NCBI GenBank assembly: GCA_023484365.1
Contig: JAMDBA010000048.1
Location: forward strand, 1-30,158
DNA from: Patescibacteria group bacterium
Lineage (GTDB): Bacteria; Patescibacteria; Paceibacteria; UBA6257; 2-01-FULL-56-20
Reading direction: 5' to 3'
DNA: 30,158 nucleotides
Made by a program: the position numbers and the translations under genes
Notes under the pieces: generated by a model
Databases searched by the model: none
What the model was told of the DNA's origin: nothing
The model's input: only the letters and a program-made list of their open reading frames with translations
In this document: in pieces, positions 9,571 through 16,810 of the stretch
Layout of the letters: every line of letters begins with the position of its first letter
Position numbering within the stretch: the first letter of the stretch is position 1

Positions 9571-9606
9571 CCTTTTTTCCTTATTACATTTTGAATACCT
9601 GATTAA

Positions 9607-9636
9607 AGTCTAAGGGCTACTGCGACTATTTGTCAA
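9607..9636 (-). promoter_or_regulatory. Promoter of the S55-like gene
   Basis: On the minus strand: TTGACA (9636-9631), an 18-nt spacer and TAGACT (9612-9607). The predicted start is near 9600, giving a leader of about 54 nt. Its -35 box overlaps the -35 box of the divergent 9667 promoter. Confidence 0.7.
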
Positions 9637-9658
9637 TTGAAAATTAATTAGTTATACT
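9630..9658 (+). promoter_or_regulatory. Leaderless promoter of the O-antigen ligase-like gene
   Basis: TTGTCA (9630-9635), a 17-nt spacer and TATACT (9653-9658). The start codon is 8 nt downstream, so the transcript should begin at or within two bases of ATG 9667. Confidence 0.75.
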
Positions 9659-9666
9659 TAATCTTA

Positions 9667-11001
9667 ATGTTTCTAAAGATTTCAAGATATTGTCTTTACG
9701 CGTCGCTTTTCAGCGTTTTAATAGTTTTGCCGACAACATTTTTTCCTTTTATCGGCGGTAAGGATTATTTTTTCAGGGTTGCGATTGAATTGGCTTTAAT
9801 TTCTTTTGTATTATGGTGGGCGTTTGAAGCAAAAGAAGGCGAGGCTAAAAAACTTTTTCATGATGTTTTGAAAAGCCCGATTTTCTGGGGCGTGACCGCT
9901 TTTGCTTTTGTGTTTCTTTTGGCGTCGCTTTTTGCTTACGATCCGCACGCGGCTTTCTGGTCTAATTATGAGCGGGGCGAGGGCGGTTTTCAGATGATTC
10001 ACTATTATTTATTCTTTGTTATGCTGGCGGTTTTATTCCGGAGTTGGGAAGATTGGAAACGGGCTATGCAGGTATTTTTGATTGTCGCGGGCCTTTCTAT
10101 CGGCTACGGTATTCTGGCGAACGCGCAAGTCTCCGGATTTTTGGGCGATCAGTCGCATTGGGCCGGCAGATTTATGGCCTCTCTTGGCAACGCTGATTAT
10201 GTCGGTGTTTATATGATTTTCGCGATGTTTTTCACTTTTTATCTTTTTATTACTTCTAAAGAAAAATTAAATTGGGAAAAGATGATCCCTTATGCGGCTT
10301 TAATTATTTTTTATCTGATATTTTTTGTTTTAGCGGGAACCAGAGGCGCCGTTGTCGGCTTGGCTTTTGGCGCTATCGCGCTTTTAATATATTTAATTAT
10401 TAAAAATAATAAATTACGGCGGCCGCTTTCTATTTTTTTGATTGCGATGGTTTTAATAGGCAGTTTATTGATTTACTATCATAACTCGTCATTAATAAAA
10501 AAGCTTCCCGGCAGCAGAATTTTTGACATTACATTTACCGCCGGCACTTTCCAAACCAGATTTTGGACTTGGGGAGCGGCTATAAAGGGTTTTGAAGAAA
10601 AGCCGTTGCTTGGCTGGGGACCGGAGAATTTCAGCACTGTCTTTGATAAGTTTTTTGATATCCGTCATTTTAGTCCGATAACGGGAGGAGAAACATGGTT
10701 TGATCGCGCTCACAGCGTTGTTTTTGATTATTTGAGTGAGATTGGAATAATCGGCCTCCTTGCCTACCTTTCAATATTCGCCGCTTTTATTTGGCAATTC
10801 ACAAAAAATAAAGTCAGATTCTTAAAAGATGATTTGCGTTATAATCTAGCCAAAGGAGCCATTATGGCAATGATTATAGCGTATTTTGTTCAGAATCTTT
10901 CTTTGTTTGAGGTCTTTCCGATAATAACCAGCTTTTTCTTTTTCCTTGCATTTTTGATTTATCAATTCGGTCCTAAAGCTGAAATAATAAAAGAACAATG
11001 A
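9667..11001 (+). CDS. O-antigen ligase/polymerase-like (Wzy_C) membrane protein
   Basis: A 444-aa polytopic membrane protein with about ten to twelve hydrophobic helices. It shows Wzy_C/O-antigen ligase features: FMASLGNADYVGVYMIFAM, a periplasmic-loop AGTRGAVVGLAFG, then PLLGWGPENFSTVFDKFFD and the WFDRAHSVVFDYLSEIGIIG segment, whose histidine is in the place of the family's conserved loop histidine. Such proteins join or polymerise lipid-linked glycans outside the membrane. The gene overlaps the following TPR gene by ATGA, so translation is coupled. The promoter is leaderless. A convergent flippase gene lies beyond the shared terminator, fitting surface glycan export. Confidence 0.87.
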   Translation: MFLKISRYCLYASLFSVLIVLPTTFFPFIGGKDYFFRVAIELALISFVLWWAFEAKEGEAKKLFHDVLKSPIFWGVTAFAFVFLLASLFAYDPHAAFWSNYERGEGGFQMIHYYLFFVMLAVLFRSWEDWKRAMQVFLIVAGLSIGYGILANAQVSGFLGDQSHWAGRFMASLGNADYVGVYMIFAMFFTFYLFITSKEKLNWEKMIPYAALIIFYLIFFVLAGTRGAVVGLAFGAIALLIYLIIKNNKLRRPLSIFLIAMVLIGSLLIYYHNSSLIKKLPGSRIFDITFTAGTFQTRFWTWGAAIKGFEEKPLLGWGPENFSTVFDKFFDIRHFSPITGGETWFDRAHSVVFDYLSEIGIIGLLAYLSIFAAFIWQFTKNKVRFLKDDLRYNLAKGAIMAMIIAYFVQNLSLFEVFPIITSFFFFLAFLIYQFGPKAEIIKEQ

Positions 11002-11615
11002 CGATGAGAGATTCAATTAAAAAAGTCTTTGCCGTAATTTTCAGCGTTTTTGTTCTGGGTATTATGTATTACGGCACTTATTTGCCGTATAACAAATCCC
11101 AGCTCTATATCAGTTTTTTGCAAAACCTGAATAATATTAATTCTTTAGGCCAATTGGAATCAGCGGCTAGTATTCCCTTGGATGCGCCTTCTCCTGTTGG
11201 ACAAGAAGAGCTGGTAAGGAATTTCAGCAATGTTGTAGTCGGCCTTATGAATCAAAATAGCAATCCAATGCTTGCCGAGCAATTGCTTAATTATATGATG
11301 TCTTACTATAGTCCGATAATCCAAAGCGGCCGCGGCATCAACTTTGCTCAGAATATTTTAATAGTCGGAACGGCCTATCAGGCCGCCGGGACTAACGCTA
11401 AAAATCAAGATTATTTAAATCAGGCTGAAAATTATTTTAAGGAAGGGCTTTTGCTTTCGCCTCGGCGGCCGCAGTTTTTGTATAGTTTATTCGCTCTATA
11501 TATTCAGGAAAAAAGATTTGCCGATGCCAAGGATATTATGAATCAAATTTTGACTTACTGGCCGAATGATCCGAATGTCCAAAAACAGCTGATTAGCGCG
11601 GAAAACAAAAAATAA
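10998..11615 (+). CDS. Membrane-anchored TPR protein
   Basis: A 205-aa protein with one N-terminal membrane helix (about residues 8-25, VFAVIFSVFVLGIMYYG) and a C-terminal helical repeat part resembling tetratricopeptide repeats: DYLNQAENYFKEGLLLSPRR, PQFLYSLFALYIQEKRFADA and KDIMNQILTYWPNDP. It starts inside the stop of the ligase-like gene (ATGA overlap); a second ATG at 11004 is also possible. CPR genomes often carry a TPR segment fused or joined to Wzy_C proteins, so it probably acts with its neighbour, but no partner is shown here. Confidence 0.82.
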   Translation: MTMRDSIKKVFAVIFSVFVLGIMYYGTYLPYNKSQLYISFLQNLNNINSLGQLESAASIPLDAPSPVGQEELVRNFSNVVVGLMNQNSNPMLAEQLLNYMMSYYSPIIQSGRGINFAQNILIVGTAYQAAGTNAKNQDYLNQAENYFKEGLLLSPRRPQFLYSLFALYIQEKRFADAKDIMNQILTYWPNDPNVQKQLISAENKK

Positions 11616-11650
11616 AATTTGCCCCGACGAAACGCCGGGGAAAATTTTAT
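11613..11650. terminator. Bidirectional intrinsic terminator
   Basis: Stem CCCCG/CGGGG (11622-11640) is extended by flanking TAAAATTT and AAATTTTA, giving T-runs on both strands. It serves the TPR gene (plus) and the flippase gene (minus), which end at 11615 and 11656. Confidence 0.85.
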
Positions 11651-11655
11651 TTTAG

Positions 11656-13113
11656 CTACACCTGAAAAACACTTTTTATTTCCGCGATTAATTTTTCTCG
11701 CAAAACCAATATAGCGGCAAAATAAACGGCGGCAGAGGCGGCGACGTTTATTAAGACATTTATTTTAAGATGGGCGAGCAGCAGAGAAACGAAACCCATA
11801 ATTATTGAAGCTAAAAATATTTTTGATAAATGCTTGATAGTTCCGAATGGGATTATTTTTTTTGCTCGCCACCAAATATAGCCGTTAGCAAATAACTGTG
11901 AAAGTAGCGTGGCGACAGCCGAGCCGGTGATGCTGTAAGAGGGGATGAGCAGCAAATCAAATACGACATTTATGAGAGATCCCACTCCTATTGATATTAT
12001 AAAGATATTCTGCTGGTCATAAGCAAAGACGAAATTTCCTAAAATTGATCCGGGGAAAACCAAGAGGAAGGTAAACAGTAAAATTTGAAAAGCGAGCGTT
12101 GCTCCCTGATATTCGGCGCCAAACAACAGTCTGATAAGCTGGGGCGCGACAATTAATCCGCCGACAACAGCCGGAATAGCCGCGGCAAAAATCAAAGCCA
12201 TGGTTTTTTCCATTATCGCTTTCATTTTTTCATTTTGTTTTTCCCGGGCGAGCTTAACCATTATCGGGAAAAGGCTGGTTGAGAGAAGTCCTGGTAAAAT
12301 ATAAAGGATTAATATCGGTTTTTGCGAAGCGGCATAAAGACCCAGAGCAAACGCATCTTTAAACCAACCGATGATAATCACGTCAACATTAAGCATTAAT
12401 CCGCCGAAAAGCCCTAAAATAGCGAAGCTCCAGGCGCTGGAAATTATTTCTTTAATTAATTTTAGTCGGAAATGGCTAAAAGCATCTTTTATTTTGTTGC
12501 GGATAACAGCGAAGGTCGCTAAAAATCCTAAAAATGAACCAATCGTATAGGCTATTACCAAATTATAGTCTCCCGGCGCCCTGAAAAGGACGAATAAACT
12601 TAAGGATGTGACAAAAATTTCAGTTAAGATCATCAGGCTTCCCTCAAGCTCCATTTGATTGTAGGCGCGGGTAACGGAGAATCCAAAGGTGCGAAGATTG
12701 TCAAAGGTTAACAGCAAGGCGACGGCAGGCAGAAGAATTTGGGCTTCTTTGATTTTGGTAAAATAAGGAGCGATATAAACTATTATTAGAATAGTAACGG
12801 CTAAAAGAAAAAGCTTTATATAGAAAGTTGTGGACATATACTCCTTCTTCCTTTCCGAGTTAGCCGCCAATTCTCTGGTCAAAAGTTGGCTTAACCCTAT
12901 ATCAGAAAAAACAGTGAAAAAAGACGCCAGACTGGTGGCGTAAGCGAATACACCGTAATTGGCGGCGCCTAAAATGCGGGCGGCGTAAATAATAACTATT
13001 GCCCTGATAAATTTACTGACGCCGCTGCCAAGGCTAAGCCAAAAAGTGTTCTTGGCGACCGTTTGTTTGGGAGTTCTGTTTTGGAATAAAAAACTCTTAA
13101 TCTTCTCCTTCAT
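11656..13113 (-). CDS. Oligosaccharide flippase family protein (Wzx/MATE-like)
   Basis: A 485-aa protein with about 12-14 membrane helices and the N-terminal pattern of polysaccharide biosynthesis exporters: NTFWLSLGSGVSKFIRAIVIIYAARILGAANYGVFAYATSLASF. Family function is moving lipid-linked sugar units across the membrane. GLSQLLTRELA and FGAEYQGATLAFQILLFTF are also typical. The -10 TATAAT (rc of 13123-13128) ends 9 nt before the ATG, so the leader is at most 2-3 nt; no SD is present. It converges on the ligase/TPR pair across a shared terminator. The sugar handled is unknown. Confidence 0.92.
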   Translation of the reverse strand: MKEKIKSFLFQNRTPKQTVAKNTFWLSLGSGVSKFIRAIVIIYAARILGAANYGVFAYATSLASFFTVFSDIGLSQLLTRELAANSERKKEYMSTTFYIKLFLLAVTILIIVYIAPYFTKIKEAQILLPAVALLLTFDNLRTFGFSVTRAYNQMELEGSLMILTEIFVTSLSLFVLFRAPGDYNLVIAYTIGSFLGFLATFAVIRNKIKDAFSHFRLKLIKEIISSAWSFAILGLFGGLMLNVDVIIIGWFKDAFALGLYAASQKPILILYILPGLLSTSLFPIMVKLAREKQNEKMKAIMEKTMALIFAAAIPAVVGGLIVAPQLIRLLFGAEYQGATLAFQILLFTFLLVFPGSILGNFVFAYDQQNIFIISIGVGSLINVVFDLLLIPSYSITGSAVATLLSQLFANGYIWWRAKKIIPFGTIKHLSKIFLASIIMGFVSLLLAHLKINVLINVAASAAVYFAAILVLREKLIAEIKSVFQV

Positions 13114-13232
13114 TTTGTTAATATTATACGATATCCCATTTTAAGCAAAATAACTGCCGAAAAAAGGTAAGACAAGGCTAAACAACGGTCTATTCGTCAG
13201 GTATTATTTTTTGTTATAATGTAATTAATGAT

Positions 13233-13260
13233 AAATCCCGTTAGAAACTCAGCTCAATTT
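13233..13260. repeat. Dispersed 28-bp repeat, copy B
   Basis: Contains TCCCGTTAGAAACTCAGCT and matches 7731-7758 at 24 of 28 bases. It lies about 80 nt upstream of the pilO-like gene, within the 226-nt divergent region after the flippase start. Nothing else is recognised in that region except a GTTATAATG -10-like box at 13214-13219. Confidence 0.55.
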
Positions 13261-13339
13261 CAATCTAATAAAGATTATATAATTAAAATTGTTTCAGGCT
13301 TTGTTTTATTCAATAAAAAAGCTTGTCTAAAATTATTAC

Positions 13340-13870
13340 ATGATTAAATTTTTGCTTCAGCCATTAATTATAAGTTCGGCTATTATTATTGCCGCCATAA
13401 TTGGTTTTGCCTTGATATTTAACTGGCAGATTTCTGACCTGAATAATCAAGCGGCTCAAATAGTTTCCCAAAGAGCCGATCTTCAGAATAAAATAGCGCT
13501 TTTGAGCGCTCTCGGTGATTTAAAAGTCCAATCAGCGCAAGCCAATCAGGATCAGCAAAAAATGGATGCGCTTTTGCCTTCCAGCGATCAGCTGATTGAT
13601 TTTCCTAACTGGCTTGACGGATTAAGCAGAATTAACAATGTAAACATGAACTTTTCTTTTCAAAGCAACCAAACCCCCCCCTACTAATCTGCGCCGGGAT
13701 ACATAGGATTTGATTTAAGCCTAAGCGGAAACCTTAGTGATATCGTTAATTTTATGAAGGCGGCGGAGTTATCGTTGCCTAAATATATGATTAATTTTAC
13801 AAAAATAAATTTAACCCAAGTCGGATCAAGTATTCAGGTCTCGCTTGAAGGCCAGTTATTTTTTAAATAA
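13340..13870 (+). pseudogene. PilO-like type IV pilus assembly protein, in-frame stop
   Basis: One reading frame runs from ATG 13340 to TAA 13870 (176 codons) but is broken by TAA at 13685-13687. Before the stop: an N-terminal membrane helix (about 5-28), a coiled coil (LNNQAAQIVSQRADLQNKIALL) and a PilO-like region ending QSNQTPPY. After it: SAPGYIGFDLSLSGNLSDIV and LPKYMINFTKINL, the PilO ferredoxin-like part. PilO forms the inner-membrane platform of type IV pili with PilN and PilM, neither of which is here. The stop follows a run of eight C. One C fewer plus one T more would give QTPPTNSAPGYIGF, so two close compensating indels are a possible cause, as is sequence error. A -10-like TAAAAT ends 6 nt before the ATG. 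Confidence 0.75.
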
Positions 13871-13898
13871 CGCCAATTCCATTATCAAATAGATAATT

Positions 13899-13982
13899 AT
13901 GTTCAATAATATAAATAATCAAAATAATTCGCTTAATAGTCTTTTAGCCGGAAAGACGCGCGTAGATTATTTAACGGAATGA
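13899..13982 (+). CDS. 27-aa microprotein coupled to the next gene
   Basis: A short ORF of 27 codons, Asn-rich at the start (MFNNINNQNNSLNSLL) and ending GKTRVDYLTE. Its TGA (13980-13982) overlaps the ATG (13979) of the next gene as ATGA, the usual mark of coupled translation. It begins 28 nt after the pilO-like stop. It may be a real leader-like peptide or the N-terminal part of a gene split by the overlap; no family is recognised. Confidence 0.45.
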   Translation: MFNNINNQNNSLNSLLAGKTRVDYLTE

Positions 13983-14188
13983 AAAAATTTTTAATAAAAT
14001 ACCAGGAAGCGTTGCTCGTTATTATGGTGTTGGCTTTTTTGGGAATATTCATTTATTTTTTTGATTTAACTATCAGTGAATTGGCTTACGACTTAAATCA
14101 AACAATTCAGCCCGCCACCAATCCATCCGCCTCCGCTATTCAGTTTAATTTTTCGGGATTTCAGGCGCTTAAACTAAAGGGACAATAA
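13979..14188 (+). CDS. Small membrane protein, 69 aa
   Basis: One N-terminal membrane helix (about residues 9-30, EALLVIMVLAFLGIFIYFF) and a short Ser/Thr/Pro/Asn-rich tail outside. Family not recognised. It follows the pilO-like gene and the 27-codon ORF and may belong with the pilus platform in this lineage; that is inferred only from position. No SD is present; translation is likely coupled through the ATGA overlap. No terminator is evident before tRNA-Val. Confidence 0.65.
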   Translation: MKKFLIKYQEALLVIMVLAFLGIFIYFFDLTISELAYDLNQTIQPATNPSASAIQFNFSGFQALKLKGQ

Positions 14189-14336
14189 ACTAGAATTTAG
14201 CGTTTGGCAAATTTTTATACGCTGATTATTTATTAAATATGGCTTCGCGCAACCATTACTCTTGCGGCAAACTATTTGACGATGTAAAATACAATTGCGC
14301 GTGATTAGCTCGTTGTAAATAGTTTTGTCTATTAGT

Positions 14337-14411
14337 GGGCGTTTAGCTCAGCGGTAGAGCGTTTCGTTGACATCGAAAAGGCCAGAGGTTCGACCCCTCT
14401 AACGCCCACCA
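14337..14411 (+). tRNA. tRNA-Val (GAC)
   Basis: Acceptor GGGCGTT pairs fully with AACGCCC, the discriminator is A, and CCA is encoded. The D arm is GCTC-AGCGGTA-GAGC. The anticodon arm TTTCG-TTGACAT-CGAAA gives anticodon GAC. The T arm is AGAGG-TTCGACC-CCTCT. Confidence 0.96.
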
Positions 14412-14529
14412 ATGGATAAGCAGGCCTTCCCTGTATAATATCAGGATAGCCGCCGGTTTTTTCGGATTGGGACAATCTATTTCCGCGCCGCTTGTTATTT
14501 TTTTGTATATTTTGATAAGAGACTTTCAG

Positions 14530-14561
14530 GCAAACAAAAACCCCGCGCTAGAGCTGCGGGG
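14530..14561 (-). terminator. Intrinsic terminator of the superoxide dismutase gene
   Basis: On the minus strand CCCCGC / GCGGGG (14541-14561) closes a 9-nt loop and runs into TTTTTGTTT. It lies 34 nt after the sod stop codon. Confidence 0.85.
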
Positions 14562-14595
14562 ATTTTGTTTACCTGCTAAATTAATAACGCAAACC

Positions 14596-15186
14596 TTACT
14601 TTTTGAGCGCCTTAAATTTCTTATCTATAACCTTCCAGTCTAAATTATCAAAGAAGGCCTCAATGTAGGATTTCCGATCGGAGCCGAAATCAATGAAATA
14701 AGCATGTTCATAAACGTCCAGCGCAATAATAGGGGACGAACCCCAGATTCCGCCTTGATTATGCAGCTCGCCGGTATAGTTATGAAGTTTTCCGTCATTA
14801 AAGTCGTAAGCTGTTATTGCCCAACCGCGGGCGCTCATACCGCAAGCCTTTAAATCGGCCGCCCAATTTTCATAAGAGCCAAAATCTTCTTTTATTTTTT
14901 CAATTATTTCTCCCTTGGCTTTTCCGTCGCCACCTAAGACGTCAAAATAAGCTTCGTGAAGGATAACGCCGTTGGCAGCATAGCTTTCTTCGGCTTTTAA
15001 GGCGCGGTACTCGGAATAAGTCGCGTTAGCCTTTTCTTTGTCGGCGCTTGCTAATTTTTCCTGAATTTCTTTCCATTTGTTAACATAGCCGACGTAAAGC
15101 TTGTCGTGATGAATTTCTAATGTTTTGGCAGAAATTTTTTTGAGCTCTTTGTATTTTAGGGGTTTAATTTCTGAATAATTCTTCAT
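14596..15186 (-). CDS. sodA: Superoxide dismutase, Fe/Mn family
   Basis: A 196-aa Fe/Mn superoxide dismutase converting superoxide to oxygen and peroxide. Metal ligands are all present: H26 (LEIHHDKL), H77 (NGVILHEAY), D157 and H161 (DVYEHAY). Q144 in HNQGG stands where Mn enzymes carry their active-site Gln, and G73 replaces the Fe-type Gln, so Mn use is inferred; the symbol follows this. Y34 is kept, but the gateway His of E. coli enzymes (position 30) is Leu. There is no signal peptide, so it is cytoplasmic. A TATAAT (rc of 15228-15233) lies about 42 nt upstream of the ATG, with no SD; this leader is AT-rich. It has its own terminator. Confidence 0.95.
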   Translation of the reverse strand: MKNYSEIKPLKYKELKKISAKTLEIHHDKLYVGYVNKWKEIQEKLASADKEKANATYSEYRALKAEESYAANGVILHEAYFDVLGGDGKAKGEIIEKIKEDFGSYENWAADLKACGMSARGWAITAYDFNDGKLHNYTGELHNQGGIWGSSPIIALDVYEHAYFIDFGSDRKSYIEAFFDNLDWKVIDKKFKALKK

Positions 15187-15261
15187 ATTGATATTTAATT
15201 TTATAATAATAAACGACCTTTAATTTAATTATATCAGTATTCGGATTACATTAAACTCTAT

Positions 15262-15290
15262 TTGACAAATTAACAAAATAGTGATTTACT
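15262..15290 (+). promoter_or_regulatory. Promoter of the lysozyme-like gene
   Basis: TTGACA (15262-15267), a 17-nt spacer and TTTACT (15285-15290). The predicted start is near 15297, giving a 45-nt leader with SD AAGGAAGG (15328-15335). Confidence 0.7.
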
Positions 15291-15298
15291 TAAATTAA

Positions 15299-15316
15299 TC
15301 AAAGTAAGTACTTTGA
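15299..15316. promoter_or_regulatory. Palindrome at the predicted transcription start (candidate operator)
   Basis: TCAAAGTA-AG-TACTTTGA has perfect 8-bp arms. It lies a few bases after the predicted start point of the lysozyme-like gene, where a repressor or an RNA hairpin could act. No binding protein can be named. Confidence 0.5.
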
Positions 15317-15343
15317 AAAAATAACAAAAGGAAGGTGATTCAA

Positions 15344-15775
15344 ATGTTGCGCAAGTTATTTATATGCGCGGCAGTGTTGTTGGCGACAACGGGAGTTTAC
15401 GCTAAAGAAAGCGGGACAGGAAAAAATACTGATAACTCCAGGGTAAAGATAAAGTATAATTACCGATACGACGATATCGTTAATTATCTTTATAGTTTCA
15501 ATAACCCAAAATTGATTTTAATTGCTCATTGCGAATCTTTTGACTTTAAAACCAACAAATACAACATACGCGCAGTCGGAGATGGCGGTAAGGCTTACGG
15601 ATTGCTTCAATTCCATTATTCAACATTTATGGAGTTTGCCGAAAGAGTCCGGATGCATCATCCTCATTGGAAAAATCCGTATCAGCAGATTTATATTGCT
15701 AATTGGATGATCAGGCATGGCTACATCAGGAGATGGTCTTGCTACGGAATCCTGAAGCATTATCACCGCTTATAG
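15344..15775 (+). CDS. Small secreted lysozyme/transglycosylase-like protein
   Basis: A 143-aa exported protein. Residues 1-20 are a signal peptide ending VYA-KE. The mature part has LILIAHCESFDF (57-68), with E64 as candidate catalytic acid, and GDGGKAYGLLQFHYSTF (79-95), the Gly/Leu/Gln signature of lysozyme-fold transglycosylases and resuscitation factors. C63 and C133 could form a disulfide. It would cut peptidoglycan, perhaps of its own or a host cell wall. A GTG at 15335 is in frame, but ATG 15344 has SD AAGGAAGG at good spacing (8 nt), so it is chosen. This is a leadered gene with its own promoter, a palindrome at +1 and a terminator. Confidence 0.8.
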   Translation: MLRKLFICAAVLLATTGVYAKESGTGKNTDNSRVKIKYNYRYDDIVNYLYSFNNPKLILIAHCESFDFKTNKYNIRAVGDGGKAYGLLQFHYSTFMEFAERVRMHHPHWKNPYQQIYIANWMIRHGYIRRWSCYGILKHYHRL

Positions 15776-15818
15776 CCCCTTTATGCTGATTTTATCAGCT
15801 AAAAAGGGGCTTTTTTTA
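15774..15818 (+). terminator. Intrinsic terminator of the lysozyme-like gene
   Basis: AGCCCCTTT (15774-15782) pairs with AAAGGGGCT (15803-15811), with an inner GCTGA/TCAGC stem, followed by a T-run. It begins in the stop codon. Confidence 0.9.
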
Positions 15819-15855
15819 TCCGTGATTTTGCGGTAGAATACTTAATATAGGCAAA

Positions 15856-16662
15856 ATGGCAGAAAAGAAATATTTATTAACAACAAGATACGCAGGGGAC
15901 TATATTGATCTTAAAAAAGTCCAGGAAAGCGTTAAAAGCTATCATTATATGAACCGGGATCACCCTTTGGTTTTGCGTTTGCTTGAAGATCAATATGCGG
16001 TTTTAACAAAATTCGGCACGATTAGTTTTTGGAACGTTAAAAAGCGGCTGGAAAGCCAATTTGTTAACGAAATTATGCCGTATGTCAGAAATTACCGTGA
16101 CAGTTACCCCTTTTTTGACACATTAAAAATTTATATCGGCTACAAAAAAGAAGAGCTAATGAGCTTTGAGCAAATTTATTTAGACGAGCTTGATCTTGAA
16201 AAAATAAAAATAATTTCTTATATTTCGGCGCAATCGGTGGCGTTGGATAAATACGAAGAGGAAATCAACTCTGTTTTAAAAGACGCGCGCCAAGTTATAG
16301 ATAATTTAAGAATTAGCGGCAAAACAAAATATTCGGAAAAGCTGATGTTGCAGCGGATAGGCCAGGTTTTGGCGGTTAAGCAAAATACGATAGTTAACGT
16401 TGCTTTATTTGATAAGCTGGACGAAACCTGGGAGCGGCCGGAGCTGGAAAAACTTTATAATCGGCTTTATAACGAATATGAGCTTCAAGATAGGTTTGAT
16501 GTTTTAAATAAAAAAATGGATTTTCTTTCAGAAAGTAATTCCACTCTTATTAATTTTATTTCTACTCAAAAGAATAATTTTATGGAATTCATCATCGTCG
16601 TCTTGATTGTTGCCGAGTTATTATTTTATATTTTAGATTGGTTCAAAATCTTCCCCCGGTAA
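15856..16662 (+). CDS. RMD1/DUF155 family membrane-anchored protein
   Basis: A 268-aa protein matching the RMD1 (YagE, DUF155) family: FGTISFWNVKK (about 53-63), ISYISAQSVALDKYEEEIN, a central helical segment with IGQVLAVKQNTIVNVALFDKLDETWERPELEKLYNR, a coiled coil (DVLNKKMDFLSES) and a single C-terminal membrane helix (EFIIVVLIVAELLFYIL). Yeast members are linked to mitochondrial translation and meiosis; the bacterial role is unknown. The tail anchor places the bulk in the cytoplasm. A -10 TAATAT (15843-15848) ends 7 nt before the ATG, with no SD, so it is probably leaderless. tRNA-Ala begins 5 nt after the stop and may be co-transcribed. Confidence 0.87.
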   Translation: MAEKKYLLTTRYAGDYIDLKKVQESVKSYHYMNRDHPLVLRLLEDQYAVLTKFGTISFWNVKKRLESQFVNEIMPYVRNYRDSYPFFDTLKIYIGYKKEELMSFEQIYLDELDLEKIKIISYISAQSVALDKYEEEINSVLKDARQVIDNLRISGKTKYSEKLMLQRIGQVLAVKQNTIVNVALFDKLDETWERPELEKLYNRLYNEYELQDRFDVLNKKMDFLSESNSTLINFISTQKNNFMEFIIVVLIVAELLFYILDWFKIFPR

Positions 16663-16667
16663 AAAAG

Positions 16668-16738
16668 GGGCCCGTAGTAAAATGGCATTACGCGGCATTC
16701 GCATTGCCGAAGTAGGGGTTCGATTCCCCTCGGGTCCA
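16668..16738 (+). tRNA. tRNA-Ala (CGC)
   Basis: Acceptor GGGCCCG pairs with CGGGTCC (one G-U pair) and the discriminator is A. CCA is not encoded (CTA follows). The anticodon arm CGGCA-TTCGCAT-TGCCG gives anticodon CGC. The D stem GTAA/TTAC is short; the T arm is AGGGG-TTCGATT-CCCCT. It starts 5 nt after the RMD1 gene. Confidence 0.93.
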
Positions 16739-16741
16739 CTA

Positions 16742-16760
16742 TATTGAATTAGTCGCTTCG
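16742..16760 (+). repeat. 19-bp direct repeat, left copy
   Basis: TATTGAATTAGTCGCTTCG, four bases after the tRNA-Ala gene. It matches 18234-18252 at 18 of 19 positions. The pair bounds a 1.5 kb block of small genes. Confidence 0.65.
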
Positions 16761-16763
16761 CTC

Positions 16764-16810
16764 GGACGCTCCGGAATTTCTCCCTCAACCCCATTCCTTC
16801 TGGAGCGTCC
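16764..16810. repeat. 13-bp inverted repeat (12 of 13) after tRNA-Ala
   Basis: GGACGCTCCGGAA and TTCTGGAGCGTCC can form a 13-bp stem with one G-U pair across a 21-nt loop. No T-run follows. It lies just inside the left direct repeat, a position where mobile elements often carry a terminal structure. From here to about 16940 no coding sequence is recognised. Confidence 0.55.

Noticed and set aside
14440..14540. Membrane-like frame after tRNA-Val (IAAGFFGLGQSISAPLVIFL)
   Set aside because: It looks like a remnant of a membrane protein but has no start codon, and its frame runs through the sod terminator and gene end; too weak to call.
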